Notes: a model not told the origin generated them from the sequence alone. A stretch of 64,000 nucleotides of DNA from Massospora cicadina (GCA_022478985.1 JAKSZP010007897.1:1-64000), one strand, 5' to 3'. Counted from the first letter of the stretch, positions 1-11,507 are shown. Program-made: numbers and translations.

Positions 1-741
1 ATCCACCACTACCATCACAACCGTAAACATGTTAGAGCAGGGGATTCAACAATAAAATCCACGGACACTAATGTCTCTGGACCCTCCGCCTGCTGTAAAG
101 GGTGTAGAAGCCCGTTTCTACCAGAGAAATCTGACTTAGCCTAAGTGCAAGCAACGCAATTGGTGATCCAGGACGGAACCTCCTTGGTTAAACCCACCCA
201 ATTGTAGGTATGCTCGATCAAGTCAATGCATTTCCTATTTTCCATATGGCCAACCGTGGGGGATCATGATGTGCACAAAATACCTTGGTTTTGAAGGGAG
301 GGGGAACCCTAATTCGTGATCAAAAATAAATGAGACCCTTCTCCAAGGAGTATAGAGAGTGTTTATGGTTTTTGTGAGACAATTGCTCAAACAACTCACA
401 CCCTCAGGGCAGGCCACTTGACTGGCTAAGACCTGAGCAACTAGCAAGGCGTCAGGAGCAAGAGCGATGGAAGAGGTGACAGGGGGAACAATCAACAAGA
501 TTTGAGTGGCAGTAATCATGGTAACAAGGTCCACTTCCTCCAGGTTTAAGGAACAGTGGGCGGGCTGAAGCTGAGAAAATTGGAAAGTATGTTAAGTGCA
601 CCTTTCACGAATTCATATTTGAATTTGAAACTGCACAAGTCCCAATAGGTTCATGCTTGCCAGTGTGCCAATTTTTGGGGTTTACGGAAATACAAGAGAT
701 TGGTGATCCATGCAAACCATTAACTCATGTTGATCAACCTA
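1..741 (-). pseudogene. Chromovirus copy C3: RNase H tail, linker and start of integrase
   Basis: Decayed minus-strand Ty3/gypsy pol fragment that runs out of the left edge. The 235-534 frame (APDALLVAQ motif) is the RNase H-integrase linker; the same linker occurs in copy C2 at 3883-4101 (APDALLIAQ). Bases 1-130 on the minus strand read ISVRGFYC then FTVVMVVVD, the start of the integrase catalytic core around its first Asp, as in C2. Reverse transcriptase and protease are missing: at about 740 the sequence jumps straight from RNase H into LTR unit R3. Stops and frameshifts throughout; certainly non-functional. Confidence 0.72.
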
Positions 742-2520
742 TGTCAGGCAAACAGTAAGATAGTATTAGACTGGCCTGCCAGCCTAAGTGCCAGAGCACC
801 CAAACGACAAACCAGAATGCCAAAGGAACTGCTGCCAGTATGACGGATATGAAACTGGAAAGGAGTTTTGATAATAACTGCCAGTGAGCCAGAATCTTGT
901 ACAGGCACATAATAAGATACCAGATGAATATGGTTATTAACCCCACGGGTGTGTGAGTGTCAGCAGAAAAGGCGGTTTAATTTTCAACATAAAAAACTAA
1001 ATTTCAAAATTAATTTTTATGGAAATTTAAGGAAGAAAATCAACCAACAATTTTCTCAGTGCAATGAAACTGATTAAATAGTGGTTGATTGATGAGGAAA
1101 CAAGCTGGGATTGGGTCCTTCAAGTTCGACCTAACCAGCGAATTATTCAGGAATGGGGGATAATAAGCTCACTGGGAACTGACATTGAAGGAATTGGCGG
1201 CAGGCCAAGTTGCTGTCAGTTTGACCTTGAATGACTGAACTGAGACTCAACTGCATTTCCAGCGGTTGGCATGACGGCGTCTGGCCTGATGAGCAACGGG
1301 AATCCCCCAAGGCACCCCACATAGGGGCGGTCTTTATTGGTTGGGAATGGGTTCAGGATGCCCAACACGCCCACGCCCAGTCACTGGGCTGATCATTTGG
1401 TCAAAAACGTTGTGTCAGCTGCAATGCCCAATTTTCCAGAAGGGAGCTTTGAACTATCGTTGATGGTGTCCAATGCTGCTACCTGAACGTTGGGCTTATC
1501 CCTGACAACTTTGGGAGGGGGTTAATTTCGATGATTGTGGTGTTCGCTGAATCAAACTGTCAGTGTGTAATGAATGAGTTCGCATCAATATTTCCTATGT
1601 AAATTGGGAAGTAAGAGCCAAAGACTGACTCTACTAGGGACCAGCCTGCCAGAGCCAATGCCCAAACCCATCCGTCAAGTTTCTCCATTGCCACGTGCCC
1701 TCAGATACCTGTTCACATGCTGTAGGAGGATTCTGAGTTGCACGCCAACGCCACACCATGCCCACTATTGGAGCCCATATCTTCCGATCCAATTATTCTA
1801 TTTTAAAATAAAATACTCTTTTCAATTCCGCCAACAAATCTTTATATTGATTTTAGGATTTACTGTAGAAGACTCAACCGGCTATTCAAGCCAGCCTATC
1901 CTCAAATATATAGTGCTTCTGCAAATATAAAATAAGCTTTCATTTATGCCAAGCTCTCCTGAACCATCCAGCACATCTCAGGTGAAGATTCCATTCCCCA
2001 TGGAATCATTATCTTAAATGCTCAGAAGTCTGACGTCATATTGACTTGGATGCACTTCAGCTTCAGACTGACTAATTTCCCTTACTCTGATTCCTCTTTA
2101 TTAAGGTCTCTCTTATAAAACTCATATTTGGATCTAGTACTAACTGATTCATAGCAAAGTACAGATCAGGTACCACCTGATCCGTTACACAGTGATTCTG
2201 GCTGATAAATAAATCTTCATTCCTTTTCGACTATGTAATTCTGATCATTGGGCTTGTTTCCACTCGTTTTTGGATTGATTGACTTCATTTCGGCGATTTC
2301 AGCACAAATTTCCCTGATCAGGCATACAAGTTCAGGAGAGGTGAATGTGGGCATTAGGAAAGGGATCTAAAGAGGGAGAGCTGTTACCAAGCACCTGTAT
2401 ATCATGTGGGCGAGGTCGCCCTGGGTGATGAGGGGTACAGCCACCCTCTTCAGAGCCTTTTTACTTGGAAAAGGGAAGAGGGTCAAATTGAAACACAGGG
2501 GACGTTCCCTTGGACTTACA
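742..2520 (-). repeat. LTR unit R3 of the chromovirus (interrupted)
   Basis: Third copy of a unit also found at 6282-7433 (R2), about 10080-11507 (R1) and about 58600-60103 (R4). On the minus strand it starts TGTAAGTCC and ends GTTTGCCTGACA, so it has the TG...CA ends of an LTR. Each full unit lies between the pol end of one copy and the gag or protease of the next. It is longer than R2 because a 628-base solo LTR sits inside at 1564-2191. The LTR identity is inferred from position and ends; a primer-binding site is not clear beside it. Confidence 0.6.
1564..2191. mobile_element. Solo LTR-like insertion inside R3
   Basis: A 628-base block present in R3 but absent from R1 and R2 at the same point. 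It begins TGTGTAA and ends TTACACA, a 7-base terminal inverted repeat typical of LTR ends. Flanks GTCAG (left) and GTGAT (right) match at 3 of 5 bases and may be a decayed 5-base target duplication. It has no convincing reading frame; the 1574-1930 frame is treated as chance. The parent element is not in this window. Confidence 0.6.
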
Positions 2521-2611
2521 TTACACTATCATTTTTCCAAAGGAAGGGCACCACCGCCGAGAAACTGCACAAGGGTCACATTTTTGTGAGCCTTGGGTAG
2601 TTTGATCACCA

Positions 2612-3880
2612 TTACTGTTGCAACCTTTTGGGGGGATGTGGGGCGTTGAGGTGGGATTTGTGAAATGCATTGACCAGCTCCATGCAGTTAGCGCAATTGT
2701 GAGCCTTAACCCAACTGTTCTCATAAGCTGGATACCCTTTCCAGGCCACAAGATACTGGACTGACATCCAGGATTTGCGGGATGCTAAGATGTTTTCCAT
2801 CTTGGCTTCTTTCACATCCTTTATCATAATTGGTTCAGGTTTGGCGGGGACAATTCCCTTGAATGGGGACATCAGAGACACATGGAAGACGGGATGCTGT
2901 TTCCAATGAGCTGGCAGTTTCAACCAAAAAGCACCATTTACAAGTCTTCCTCCACCAGGTGGGGACCTGAACGTTTTCTTGCAAGCTTTTGGAAAAGTAC
3001 CAGCATCCGCAGATGGTGAGTGTCCAACATGACGTAAGAGCTTACCACAATATCATGACTGGGAAGCCATTTGTGATCCGTGAACCGCTTATAATCATTG
3101 ATAGCCTTTTTGAGGTGCTCCTGTACTAAGGACTGGGTTGACCGGATATGCTCAACGTGATCTGCGGCAGCAGGAACCTCTGGGAATATACAAGGACTGA
3201 CTGAAAAAGAGGGGTTATAACCTAGAGTTTCTTCATAGGGAGAAAACCCCGTAAAGGCGTGAGTACTGTTGTTATAGGCGAATTAGGTGAGAGGGAGGTC
3301 GTCATCCCAAGTATCCTTGGCGGGCAAAGCGTAACAGCGCAAATACTGAACAAAAAATTTGGTTAACACGCTCAGTTTGTCCTTCAGACTGGGGGTGGTA
3401 AGCGGTGGATTAACAGGGGGTGATTTTTAGGATGAATAAAAGCTCATTCCAAAATTGCAATGTAAATTGGGGTCCACAGTCACTAATGATCTCCTATGGG
3501 AGGCCAAACATCAAGGACACATGGCGTACAAGGAGTTGAGCGGTCTCTTCAGATGTGATCGCAGAATTATAGGAAATAAAAAGGGAAAATTTGATGAAGA
3601 GATCAACCACCACCATCACTGCTGTAAACCCATTGGAACAGGGGAGTTTGACAATAAAGTCCACAGACACTGATGTCTATGGACCCTACACTTGTTGTAA
3701 TGGGTGCAGGAGACCCTTCCTTCCTGAGCGGTCCAACTTTGCCCAAGCATAGGTAATGCAATCGGCGATCCATACTGGAACTTCCTTAGTTAAGCCCACT
3801 CTGTTATAGGTTCACTTTATCAATTTGATGCATTTTTTGTTGCCCGGATGACCAATCATGGGAGGGTCATGATGCACATT
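2612..3880 (-). pseudogene. Chromovirus copy C2: integrase with C-terminal chromodomain
   Basis: Minus-strand integrase remnant. The catalytic core is readable with frameshifts at about 3400-3690 (DISVCG, then a VMVVVDLF-like segment). The last piece (2612-2923) is an open frame holding a chromodomain: YLVAWKGYPAYENSW followed by the LVNAFHKSH helix and a proline-rich end, matching the usual chromodomain pattern of aromatic residues around WKGYP. In chromoviruses this domain directs insertion to chromatin marked by histone methylation (family knowledge). Stops in the core make it non-functional. Confidence 0.8.
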
Positions 3881-3882
3881 AA

Positions 3883-4735
3883 TTACCTCAGTACAAAAAA
3901 GAGGGGGACCCCAAATTTGTGACCTAAATAGATGAGTACCTCCACCAAGGAGTACAGAGAGTTTTTATAATTTTGAAGGGTCAATTGCTCAAATAACTTT
4001 ACCTCTTCAGGGAAGGTCATTTGGCCTGTTAAGGCCTGAGCAATAAGCAGGGCGTCAGGGGCAAGGGCAGCGGAAGAGATGACAGGGGGAACAATTGACA
4101 AAATTTAGGCAGCAGGAATCAAGGTAATGATGTCCACTTCTTCCGAATCCATGGAACAGTTGGTGGGGTTTCAGCTGAGAAAATTGGGAAGTACGTTAAG
4201 CGCACCTTTTACAAATTTGTATTTGAAATTAAAACTGCACAAGTCCCAATAGGTTTGGGCTTGTCAATGCACCAACTCTTTGAGGTTTACAAAAATACAA
4301 GAGATCTTGGTGATCTGTGCAAACAGTTAACTCGTGCTGGGAACCCTGTAAATGGTACTGCAATGAGTCATTGACCATGCTACAGCTGCCAAAACCTTAT
4401 CATATATGCCCAGGATTGCTCCCTAGATGTAAACTTCTGGGAAAAATAGGCGACTGGATTTTCCAAGCCCTCAAGCTCTTGGAGCAGCACTGCCCCTACC
4501 GCCACTGAGGAGGCATCACATGCAACAATATATGGCTTTGCAGGATCCGCATGTTACAGGATGTGAGGGGATAAAAACACTTCAATGATTGACTCAAACG
4601 CCTGTTGGCATTTGGGCGTCCAGCAAAATGGTACATTCTTGTCAGTGAGGGGGTAGAGCGGGGCAGCTAGCTGTAAAATAGCAGAGGAAAATTTTTTTAG
4701 GAAATAATGACTCCCAAGAAGCTCCATAATTGTTT
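3883..4735 (-). pseudogene. Chromovirus copy C2: RNase H and linker
   Basis: Minus-strand continuation of pol between reverse transcriptase and integrase. The 3883-4101 frame (VPPVISSAALAPDALLIAQAL) is the linker shared with C3. Upstream, at about 4500-4560, the minus strand reads a CDASSVAVG-like RNase H start, frame-broken. The matching region of C1 at 7491-7709 reads IIACDASSVVVGQCFS. No single frame survives. Confidence 0.6.
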
Positions 4736-5650
4736 CTAGGTTGTTGGGGTAGGCCATCCCCAAATAGCATTCAACTTATTAGGGGGAATCACGTAGCCAT
4801 TCTTAAGGATGAGGTTCCCAATAAAGGTAACTTCCTCATTATAGAATTCACATTTTGGAAGGCTTAACAAGAAAGCCCGCTTTATGCAAAGCAGCCACGA
4901 CTCCTTCCAAGTTGATAGCATGTTGTTTGGGAGTTGGAGAGTGAACCATAAAATCATTAATATAAGCAACTGCGCAAGTAAACTGGAGGTCACCCAGTAC
5001 ACTGTCAATCATGCATTAGAATGTAGCAGGGGCATTCTTCAGCCTGAAGGGCATTACATGGAATTGGAAAATGCCTCGCTTCATCCAGGTTGCTGTTAAC
5101 CATTCTTGCCCTTCCATTACCCAAATAGGGTTAAAGGCGTTGATTAGATCCAGCCTAGAAAACACCCAAGATATGGCGGTTTCTTGGCTTATCATCTGCT
5201 CTAAAGGCAGTGGGTAAGGATTGTGACAATGACTTTGTTTGAATGTCCATAATCCATGAAGGGACGGAGGAAACCATTGGCTTTTTTAGAAAAGACAATG
5301 GGAGACTTGACTGGCGATGTCTCCTTAAACAACCACCCTTTTTTTAGCATATCATCCAACCAAGCGTTGAGCGCAACCTCCTCCTCTGCTGTGTGGGGAT
5401 ACAATGGGCAGTTGATATTTACCAACTGTACCGTTGTACGGAATCCACAGTTGAATTTGGTGTGAGGGGGGAGATGTTCCGCCTTCTCAGAATTAAAAAA
5501 ATTATAGTAGTGCATCAATTCTTTGGGAAAATCAGATAGGAGGCCTGAAGGGGAAATGAGGGAAGTTATGGAGCTATGACCTTGAGCTTTCTTGAGAGTA
5601 TTAACTAAAGGAAATTCTCCCTCAGTTTGATCATTAGCAAAAGACAACAT
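4736..5650 (-). pseudogene. Chromovirus copy C2: reverse transcriptase
   Basis: Minus-strand Ty3 reverse transcriptase in two main pieces. 5201-5650 holds the start, with NCPLYPHTAEEEVALNAWLD, KKGWLFKETSPVKSPIVF and a damaged FMDYGHSNKV (family: CRDYRxLNKxT). 4736-5008 holds the palm, with a frame reading AYINDFMVHSPTPKQH. The catalytic YxDD box is YIND (bases 4953-4964), so the first catalytic Asp is Asn. The C1 copy carries the same change. 4554-4763 continues as the connection region (FLKKFSSAILQLAAPLYPLT). Confidence 0.8.
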
Positions 5651-5686
5651 ATTTAACTCTAGATGAAACTTAATATGTTGCTAATG

Positions 5687-6281
5687 TCACCATCCAACTC
5701 CTAAAATAACCGGGAACACCAAGCTCAGTATTGCTGAGAACTGATCACAGATGGTGAACTGGTGTACTGAGAATTTAAAAGGTCGGCGAATCAGGTATGG
5801 GGCTTGTGAGGCTGACGACGCAACCATCACCTTAGGACCTGCATCCAGATCAAGTTCCAATTGTTGAGCCAGTTTAACACTCATAAAATTGCTCATGGCT
5901 CTGGTATCAACAAGGGCCTCAAAGGAGACGTGATGGGACCTAACACTAATATTCATTGGTAATAAGAAGTAAGCAAAGTTCTCTTTATAGGTAGTTGTGG
6001 ATGAATCCAGTGATACAAAAGAGATGGTAGTGGAGTCAGGGGAAACTGCTAGGTTCATAGGGGGATAAGCTCGTTGTAAGTCAGAATGTCAGATCCCATT
6101 GACCTGGGCACAATAGCCGTGGCAACTATGGGGTGTGGATTGGATATTTTGAGTGGAACTAAGTTATTATGGACAGAGAAAATTTTCTCCACAATCTGGT
6201 TCATCTGCTTAGAAGAGGACATTGCTACGCCAATATCAACAAGAAAGGCGGAAAAGGTTAGGAATAATGGTTGGTCAATTA
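5687..6281 (-). pseudogene. Chromovirus copy C2: retroviral-type aspartic protease, gag deleted
   Basis: Minus-strand frame 5687-6058 contains the protease: HHVSFEALVDTRAMSNFMSV. The catalytic DTG is DTR here but intact (DTGAAGNFMS) in copy C1. Upstream (6055-6291) is a short linker frame with KQMNQIVEKIFSVHNN. Compared with C1 the gag is missing: R2 begins right after the linker. So C2 joins LTR directly to protease by an internal deletion. Confidence 0.75.
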
Positions 6282-7433
6282 TTTCAGGCAAACTTCAAGA
6301 TAGAATTAGACTGTCCTGACAGCCTAAGTGCCAGAGTACCCAAACGGCAAACCAGAATGCCAAAGGCACAGCTGCTGGTATGACGGATATGAAACTATAA
6401 AGGTATTTTGCCAATAGCTGACAGTGAGCCAGAATCTCGTACAGGCACATAATAAAATACCAGATGAACATGGCTGTTAACCCCAAGGGGTGTGTGAGTG
6501 TCAGCGGAAAAGGCGATTTATTTCTCAAAGTAAAAAACTAATTTTTGGGAAAGGTTAATTTTAATGAAAAAGTAAAAAGAAAAATCGACCAACAATTTTT
6601 TCTTTGCGATGCAACTGATTAAATAGTGGTCAATTGATATAAAACAAGCCAGGATTGGGTCCCTCAAGTTTGACCTAACTGGCAAATTATTCGGAAATAG
6701 GGGAAGATAAGCTCACTGGGAACTGACATCAAAGAAATTAGCGGCAGGCCAAGTCACTGTCAGTTTGACTTTGAATGCCCAAACTGAGACTCAACTGCAT
6801 TTCTGGAAGTTGGCGCGATGGCATCTGGCCCAACGAGCAACGAAAACCCCCAAGGCCACCCCATGTAGGGGCAGTCCCAATTGGTTGGGAACGGGTTTGG
6901 GATGCCCAACCCGTGCTCAGTTGCTGGGCCATTCATTTGGTCAAAAGCGTTGTGTCAGCTGCAACTCCCATTTTACCAGAAAGGAGATTTAAACTATCAT
7001 TGATGATGTCTGATGCTGCTATCTGCACGTCAGGGATCATCCCTGACGATTTTGGGAGGGGGTTAATTTTGACAATCGTGGTGTTGGCTAAATCAAAACC
7101 ATCAGCTAATCCAGCTGATGAATCAATCTTCATTCCTTTTTGACTATGTGGATTCCAATTATTGGGCTCATTTCCACTCGTTTTCAGACTGATCAACTTC
7201 ATTTTGGAGATTTTAGCGCAAAATTCCTTGATCAGGCATACAAGTTCAGGAGAGGTGAATGTGGGCACCGGAGGAGGGATCTGAATAAGGAGAGCTGTTG
7301 CCCAGCGCTTGTTTACCATGTGGATGAGGTCACCCAGGGTGGCGAGGGGTACATCCACCCTCTTCAGAGCCTTTTTATTTGGAAAATGTAAGAGGGTCTG
7401 ATTGACACACAGGGGACGTTCCCTGGACTTACA
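6282..7433 (-). repeat. LTR unit R2 of the chromovirus
   Basis: Cleanest copy of the repeated unit (1152 bases). On the minus strand it starts TGTAAGTCC (ending at base 7433 on plus) and ends TTTGCCTGA. Its first half carries an open minus-strand frame (6933-7469, 178 residues) with ALKRVDVPLATLGDLIHMV and SPELVCLIKEFCAKISKMK. The same peptide is readable in R1 (11213-11485) and R3 (2280-2500) and weakly in R4. The function of that frame is unknown. The second half (6295-6528) has a hydrophobic frame that I treat as non-coding. Confidence 0.6.
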
Positions 7434-7755
7434 CCCTTTAACAGATACCTCAAATGAGTTAATGCCCATGCTATGGCTGCCAAATCATTGTCATTGATGG
7501 CCCAAGACTGTTCTGTAGAGGTAAACTTCAGGAAAAATAGGCGATTGGATGTTCCAAGCCATTGTGCTCTTGGAGAAACACTGGCCCACTACCACAGAGG
7601 AGGCATCACATGCAATGATATATGGCTTGGCGGGATTCATATGTTTCAAGAAAGGAGGGGATAAAAATACCTCTTTGATCAATTTGAACGCCTGCTGGCA
7701 TTTGGGCATCCAGAAAATGGTACATTTTTTCCTGTGAGTGGGTGGAGTGGGGCAG
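7434..7755 (-). pseudogene. Chromovirus copy C1: truncated RNase H
   Basis: Minus-strand pol fragment. The 7491-7709 frame reads KPYIIACDASSVVVGQCFSK, the RNase H start with its first catalytic Asp, preceded by CQQAFKLIKEVFLSPPFLKH, the connection to reverse transcriptase. C1 stops here: the next minus-strand base is R2, so the rest of RNase H, integrase and chromodomain are deleted. Confidence 0.75.
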
Positions 7756-8690
7756 CTAGCTGGGAAAAATCCAGGGTAATTTTTTTAAGAAAATGATGGT
7801 TCCCAAAAACTCTGTAATTGTTTCTGTGGTAGTCAAGGTTGGCCATTCTTGGATAGCATCCAACTTATTGGAAGGAATTGCGTAGCCATCTTTAAGGATG
7901 AGGTTCCTGAGAAAGGTAACTTCCTCCTTATAGAACTCGCATTTGGAAGGCTTAACAAACAAGCCTGTCTTATGTAAGGCGGCAATGACCGCTTCCAAGT
8001 CAATAGTGTGTTGTTTGGGAGTCGGAAAGTGAACCAGAATGTCATTAATATATGTGACCATGCAAGTAAACTGGAGGCCACCCAGTACACTGTTGATCAT
8101 ATGTTGAAACGTAGTGGGAGCATTCTTCAGCCCAAAGGGCATTACGCGGAAATGAAAAATGCCTCACTTCATCCAGGTTGCTGTTAACCATTCTTGCCCT
8201 TCCATTACCCAAATCTGGTTAAAAGCGTTGATGAGATCCAGCTTAGAGAACACCTGAGATTTGGCAATTGCTTGGCTTATCGTCTGCTCCAAAGGCAGGG
8301 GGTAGGGATTGTGAACTGTTACTTTGTTTAAATGTACATAATCCATGCAGTGACGGAGGGAACCATTGGCTTTTTTAGTAAAGATCATGGGAGATGTGAC
8401 TGGCGATGTCTCCTTAAACAACCACCCTTTTTTCAGCATATTGTCCGACCAAGTGTTGAGTGCAACCTCCTCCTCCGCTGTATGGGGGTACAGCGGACAG
8501 TTGATAATCACCACTCCACTGTCATACAAAATCCCAAGTCAAATTTAGTGTGAGGAGGCAGACTATCCACCTTTTCAGAATCAAAGATACTTTGATAGCG
8601 CATTAAACTTTCTGGAAAATTGACTAGTATGCCCGCAGGAGAGATGAGGGAAGTGATAGAACTGCAACCTTGAGTTTTCTTAAGAGTGTC
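7756..8690 (-). pseudogene. Chromovirus copy C1: reverse transcriptase
   Basis: Minus-strand Ty3 reverse transcriptase in two frames. 8164-8529 has CPLYPHTAEEEVAL, KKGWLFKETSPVTSPMIF, CMDYVHLNKVTVHNPYPLP and VFSKLDLINAFNQI (motifs 1-3; the family form is CxDYRxLN). 7756-8142 has MPFGLKNAPTTFQHMI, then TYINDILVHF, the YxDD box changed to YIND (bases 8041-8052), and GLFVKPSKCEF. A frameshift at about 8150 separates the halves. The best preserved chromovirus palm here, but catalytically dead because of the Asn. Confidence 0.85.
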
Positions 8691-8793
8691 AATCAGGTAA
8701 AATCAATTTCCAGCTGATCATTAACAAATGACAACATGTTAGACTCTAGGTGGATCTCGACATTTTGTCAGCGCCACCATCCCACTCCTAAGA

Positions 8794-9435
8794 TCACCAT
8801 AAACACCAATTCTGAAAAAGCGAAAATTGATCACAGAAGCTAAGCTGGTGTACCAAAAAAGGTACTGGCTGATGGACAACATATGATGGCTGCGAGGCAG
8901 AAAAAGCCACTATCACTGATGAACCCACATCCATGTCCAGTTCTAATTTTTGGGCTAACTTGACGCTCATGAAATTACCCGCAGCTCCGGTGTCCACCAG
9001 GGCCTCAAAGGAGACATGGTGGGATCCAATACTAATATTCATAGGCAATAAGAAATAAGTGAAGTTTTGTTTATTGGAAGATTTGGGCATTTCTGTTGCG
9101 ACTGAAGAAATAGCTGGCAAATTGGGGGGAAGGTCAGGGGCTTTCCCTGGAGTAAAGATGGGAAGAACGAGGGCGTGAGAACTGGCTTCCTCCATCTGGG
9201 ATTTTACTGATTCATTTATAGGTGAATCAGAATCAGCCAACTCTGATGCAGGAGTAGTTATGAGAATAGAAGATGAAACTATCACTGGTTTGATGGTAGA
9301 CACTATGTCCGCGTCGTTGATGGGTAATCCTATCATAAAATTTCCTTTTGATAGCGGGAAGCATGGCGAGGGGAGGCATTGATAGTAGTCATGGCGGCAC
9401 TTATTTGATCTATCTTTCCTTTTGAGGTGGACCAA
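8794..9435 (-). pseudogene. Chromovirus copy C1: gag end and aspartic protease
   Basis: A 213-residue open minus-strand frame. Residues about 1-120 are a low-complexity Ser/Pro/Val-rich gag-protease linker. Then comes SHHVSFEALVDTGAAGNFMS with the catalytic DTG, which in dimeric retropepsins cleaves the Gag-Pol polyprotein, followed by KLAQKLELDMDVG and a beta-rich tail. The frame ends in LFQNWCLW instead of running on to reverse transcriptase, so a frameshift at about 8800 disconnects it. The region overlaps the gag frame at its start. Confidence 0.8.
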
Positions 9436-9797
9436 ACCTTATGGTGAGCAGAAACCAAATCTAAACCTGACCTAAAGATCGCCTGAAGCATATCATTAGA
9501 GAAGTCCAGTGTGGGAGCCAGTTCACAGAAGGTAGAGATCAAAGAAGCCAAGCTAGGGGCTTCAGCCACAGTATAGAGTAATCTGAATAAGTGGTCTGAG
9601 CATGACACAGGGGGTTTCAAGGCAGCTGATATGATGGCAATCAGCGAAGTGGGATCTCCTGATTGTGAGGAAGAGCACAGAAAGCCATCAACCCACTGAT
9701 GGGCGTCCCCTTCCACAGCGTCTAATAAAGCAAACCCCTGTTGGGCATGAGATAATGCAGTGGCGTTGTTAAGTGCAATTGCCAAATGCATTTGCAC
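9333..9797 (-). pseudogene. Chromovirus copy C1: gag capsid fragment
   Basis: A 154-residue minus-strand frame upstream of the protease, in the position of gag. It contains QGFALLDAVEGDAHQWVDGF, a helix resembling the Ty3 capsid segment where a large-to-small transition precedes a Trp, and GDPTSLIAIISAAL. No CCHC knuckle is visible. Assigned by position and helix pattern rather than strong motifs. It is absent from C2. Confidence 0.6.
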
Positions 9798-10079
9798 CTC
9801 AGCGAGAGCGTTAATAACTTGATTTACTATCTCTCAGGAAGGAACATGTGAACTTTCCTCTGGGCTATTGGGAGGGGGAGGGGTATTAATCCACGCAGAT
9901 CAGCCTGCCTGAAGAAAATTTCTCCAAGGTAGAGCAGATATAATTCCCAAAATTGGCAAGTGACCAAACGAACAAAAAAAATTAGACTACTGATTGCACG
10001 TTCATTTTGTAGGGGTAACCACTGCAACGCCCACCTCGAAGAGCAGGGCAGAAGTGGCTGGAAATAATAATTGAACAAT
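9798..10079 (-). other. C1 leader between LTR unit and gag
   Basis: Stretch between the gag frame and R1. The hydrophobic frame 9827-10078 has no homology I can recognise. A primer-binding site like those of elements F, J, K and H is not visible. Probably untranslated leader or diverged LTR end. Confidence 0.3.
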
Positions 10080-11507
10080 TATGATATAAAAACAGAGGAT
10101 GAAGTTTAGACCATCCTTCCAGTTGGGATGCGTAAGCACCCAAAAAGCAAGCCAGAATGCCAGAGGCATTTCTGCATAATTGATGTTGTATGGAGCCAGG
10201 AATTGGGAAATGATAAATCGTTAGTGCAGGGTAATAGTAAATAGCAACCTGAGAACAAACCGAAAGGATACCGCCCATACACTGGAGGTCTTGCTGCAGG
10301 GAGTGGTACCACAGTTATGGTTTCTACAAGGAAACCAATAGACAGGGTTAATTCAACTGTGGATACAAGGGGGCGGATCCTTGCTTGGAGATGGTGGATG
10401 TAAGGCCACAAGATCCCAGTATATTGTTGGCAAAAGTTTGTAATAACAGGGTTGAATTGTCAAAAAATCTAGCTCGCTGAATCCAGTTTATGACATTAGG
10501 GGCCATAGTGACCATCAGTATTGGTAGAGCCATCCAGTATAAGGACCAAGGACCACCAGAGAAAAGCCATCATGAATGCGACCAGAAGGATATTAATAAA
10601 ATCAAAATTGATAGTTTTTGTGTCAGGTTTTAATTGTAAAGGAAAGTGAAGAAATTGGCCAACAATTTCTCAGTGCGATGCAACTGATCAAATTTGGTTG
10701 ATTGATGAGGAAACAAGCCTGGATTGGGTCCCTCAAGTTCAACCTAACTGAAGAAATATTCAGAAATGGGGGCAGATAGCTCATTGGGAACTGACATTAA
10801 AGATTTGACGGCAGGCTGAGTCACTGTCAGTTTGACCTCAAAAGCCCAAACTGAGCCTCAACTTCATTTCTGGCATTTGGCATGATGGCATCTGGCCCAA
10901 CAAGCAACAGAAATCCCCCAAGGCCACCCCACATAGGAGCAATCCCAATTGGTTGGGAACAGGTTTGGGATGCCCAACCCATCCATGCCTAGTCACTGGG
11001 CCAATCATTTGGTCAAAAATGTTGCATCAGCTGCAATGCCCAAATTTTCTGGAAGGGAGCTTTGAACTATCGTTGATGGTGTCCAATGCTGCTACCTGAA
11101 CATTGGGGATCAACCCTAACGATTTTGGGAGGGGGTTAATTTTGATGTTTGTGATGTTAGACAAATTGAAACCGTCGACAATTCTGGCTGATGAATCAAT
11201 CTTCATTTCTTTTTAAGTATGTAGGTTCTTATCATCAGGCACGTTTCCACTCATTTTTGGACTGATCAACTTCATTTTGGCAATCTCAGTGCAAATTTCC
11301 CTAATCAGGCATACAAGTTCAGGTGAGGCGAGTGTGGGCACCAGGGGAGGGATCCAAAGAGGAAGGGCTGTTACCCAGCACTTGTCTACCACGTGGGCGA
11401 GATCACCCTGGGTAACGAGGGGTACAGCCACCCTCTTCAGTACCTTCTTACTAGGAAATGGGAAAAGAGCCCAATCAACACACATGGGACGTTCCCCAGG
11501 ACTTACA
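10080..11507 (-). repeat. LTR unit R1 of the chromovirus
   Basis: Copy of the R unit, with its TGTAAGTCC start on the minus strand ending at plus base 11507. The frame 11213-11485 gives KKVLKRVAVPLVTQGDLAHV and PELVCLIREICTEIAKMKL, the peptide conserved in R2 and R3. It is about 300 bases longer than R2 between 10250 and 10600. The left edge is uncertain. LINE-B begins at or within a few bases of the right edge. Confidence 0.55.

Noticed and set aside
734..946. Hydrophobic minus frame, similar to 6295-6528
   Set aside because: Looks membrane-like and is repeated, but it sits in the LTR-like unit, is short, and the reading frame is not kept in R1 or R4.
9827..10533. Several overlapping minus frames of 60-100 residues upstream of C1 gag
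   Set aside because: Different frames compete, no motif, and the region aligns at DNA level with LTR unit sequence.
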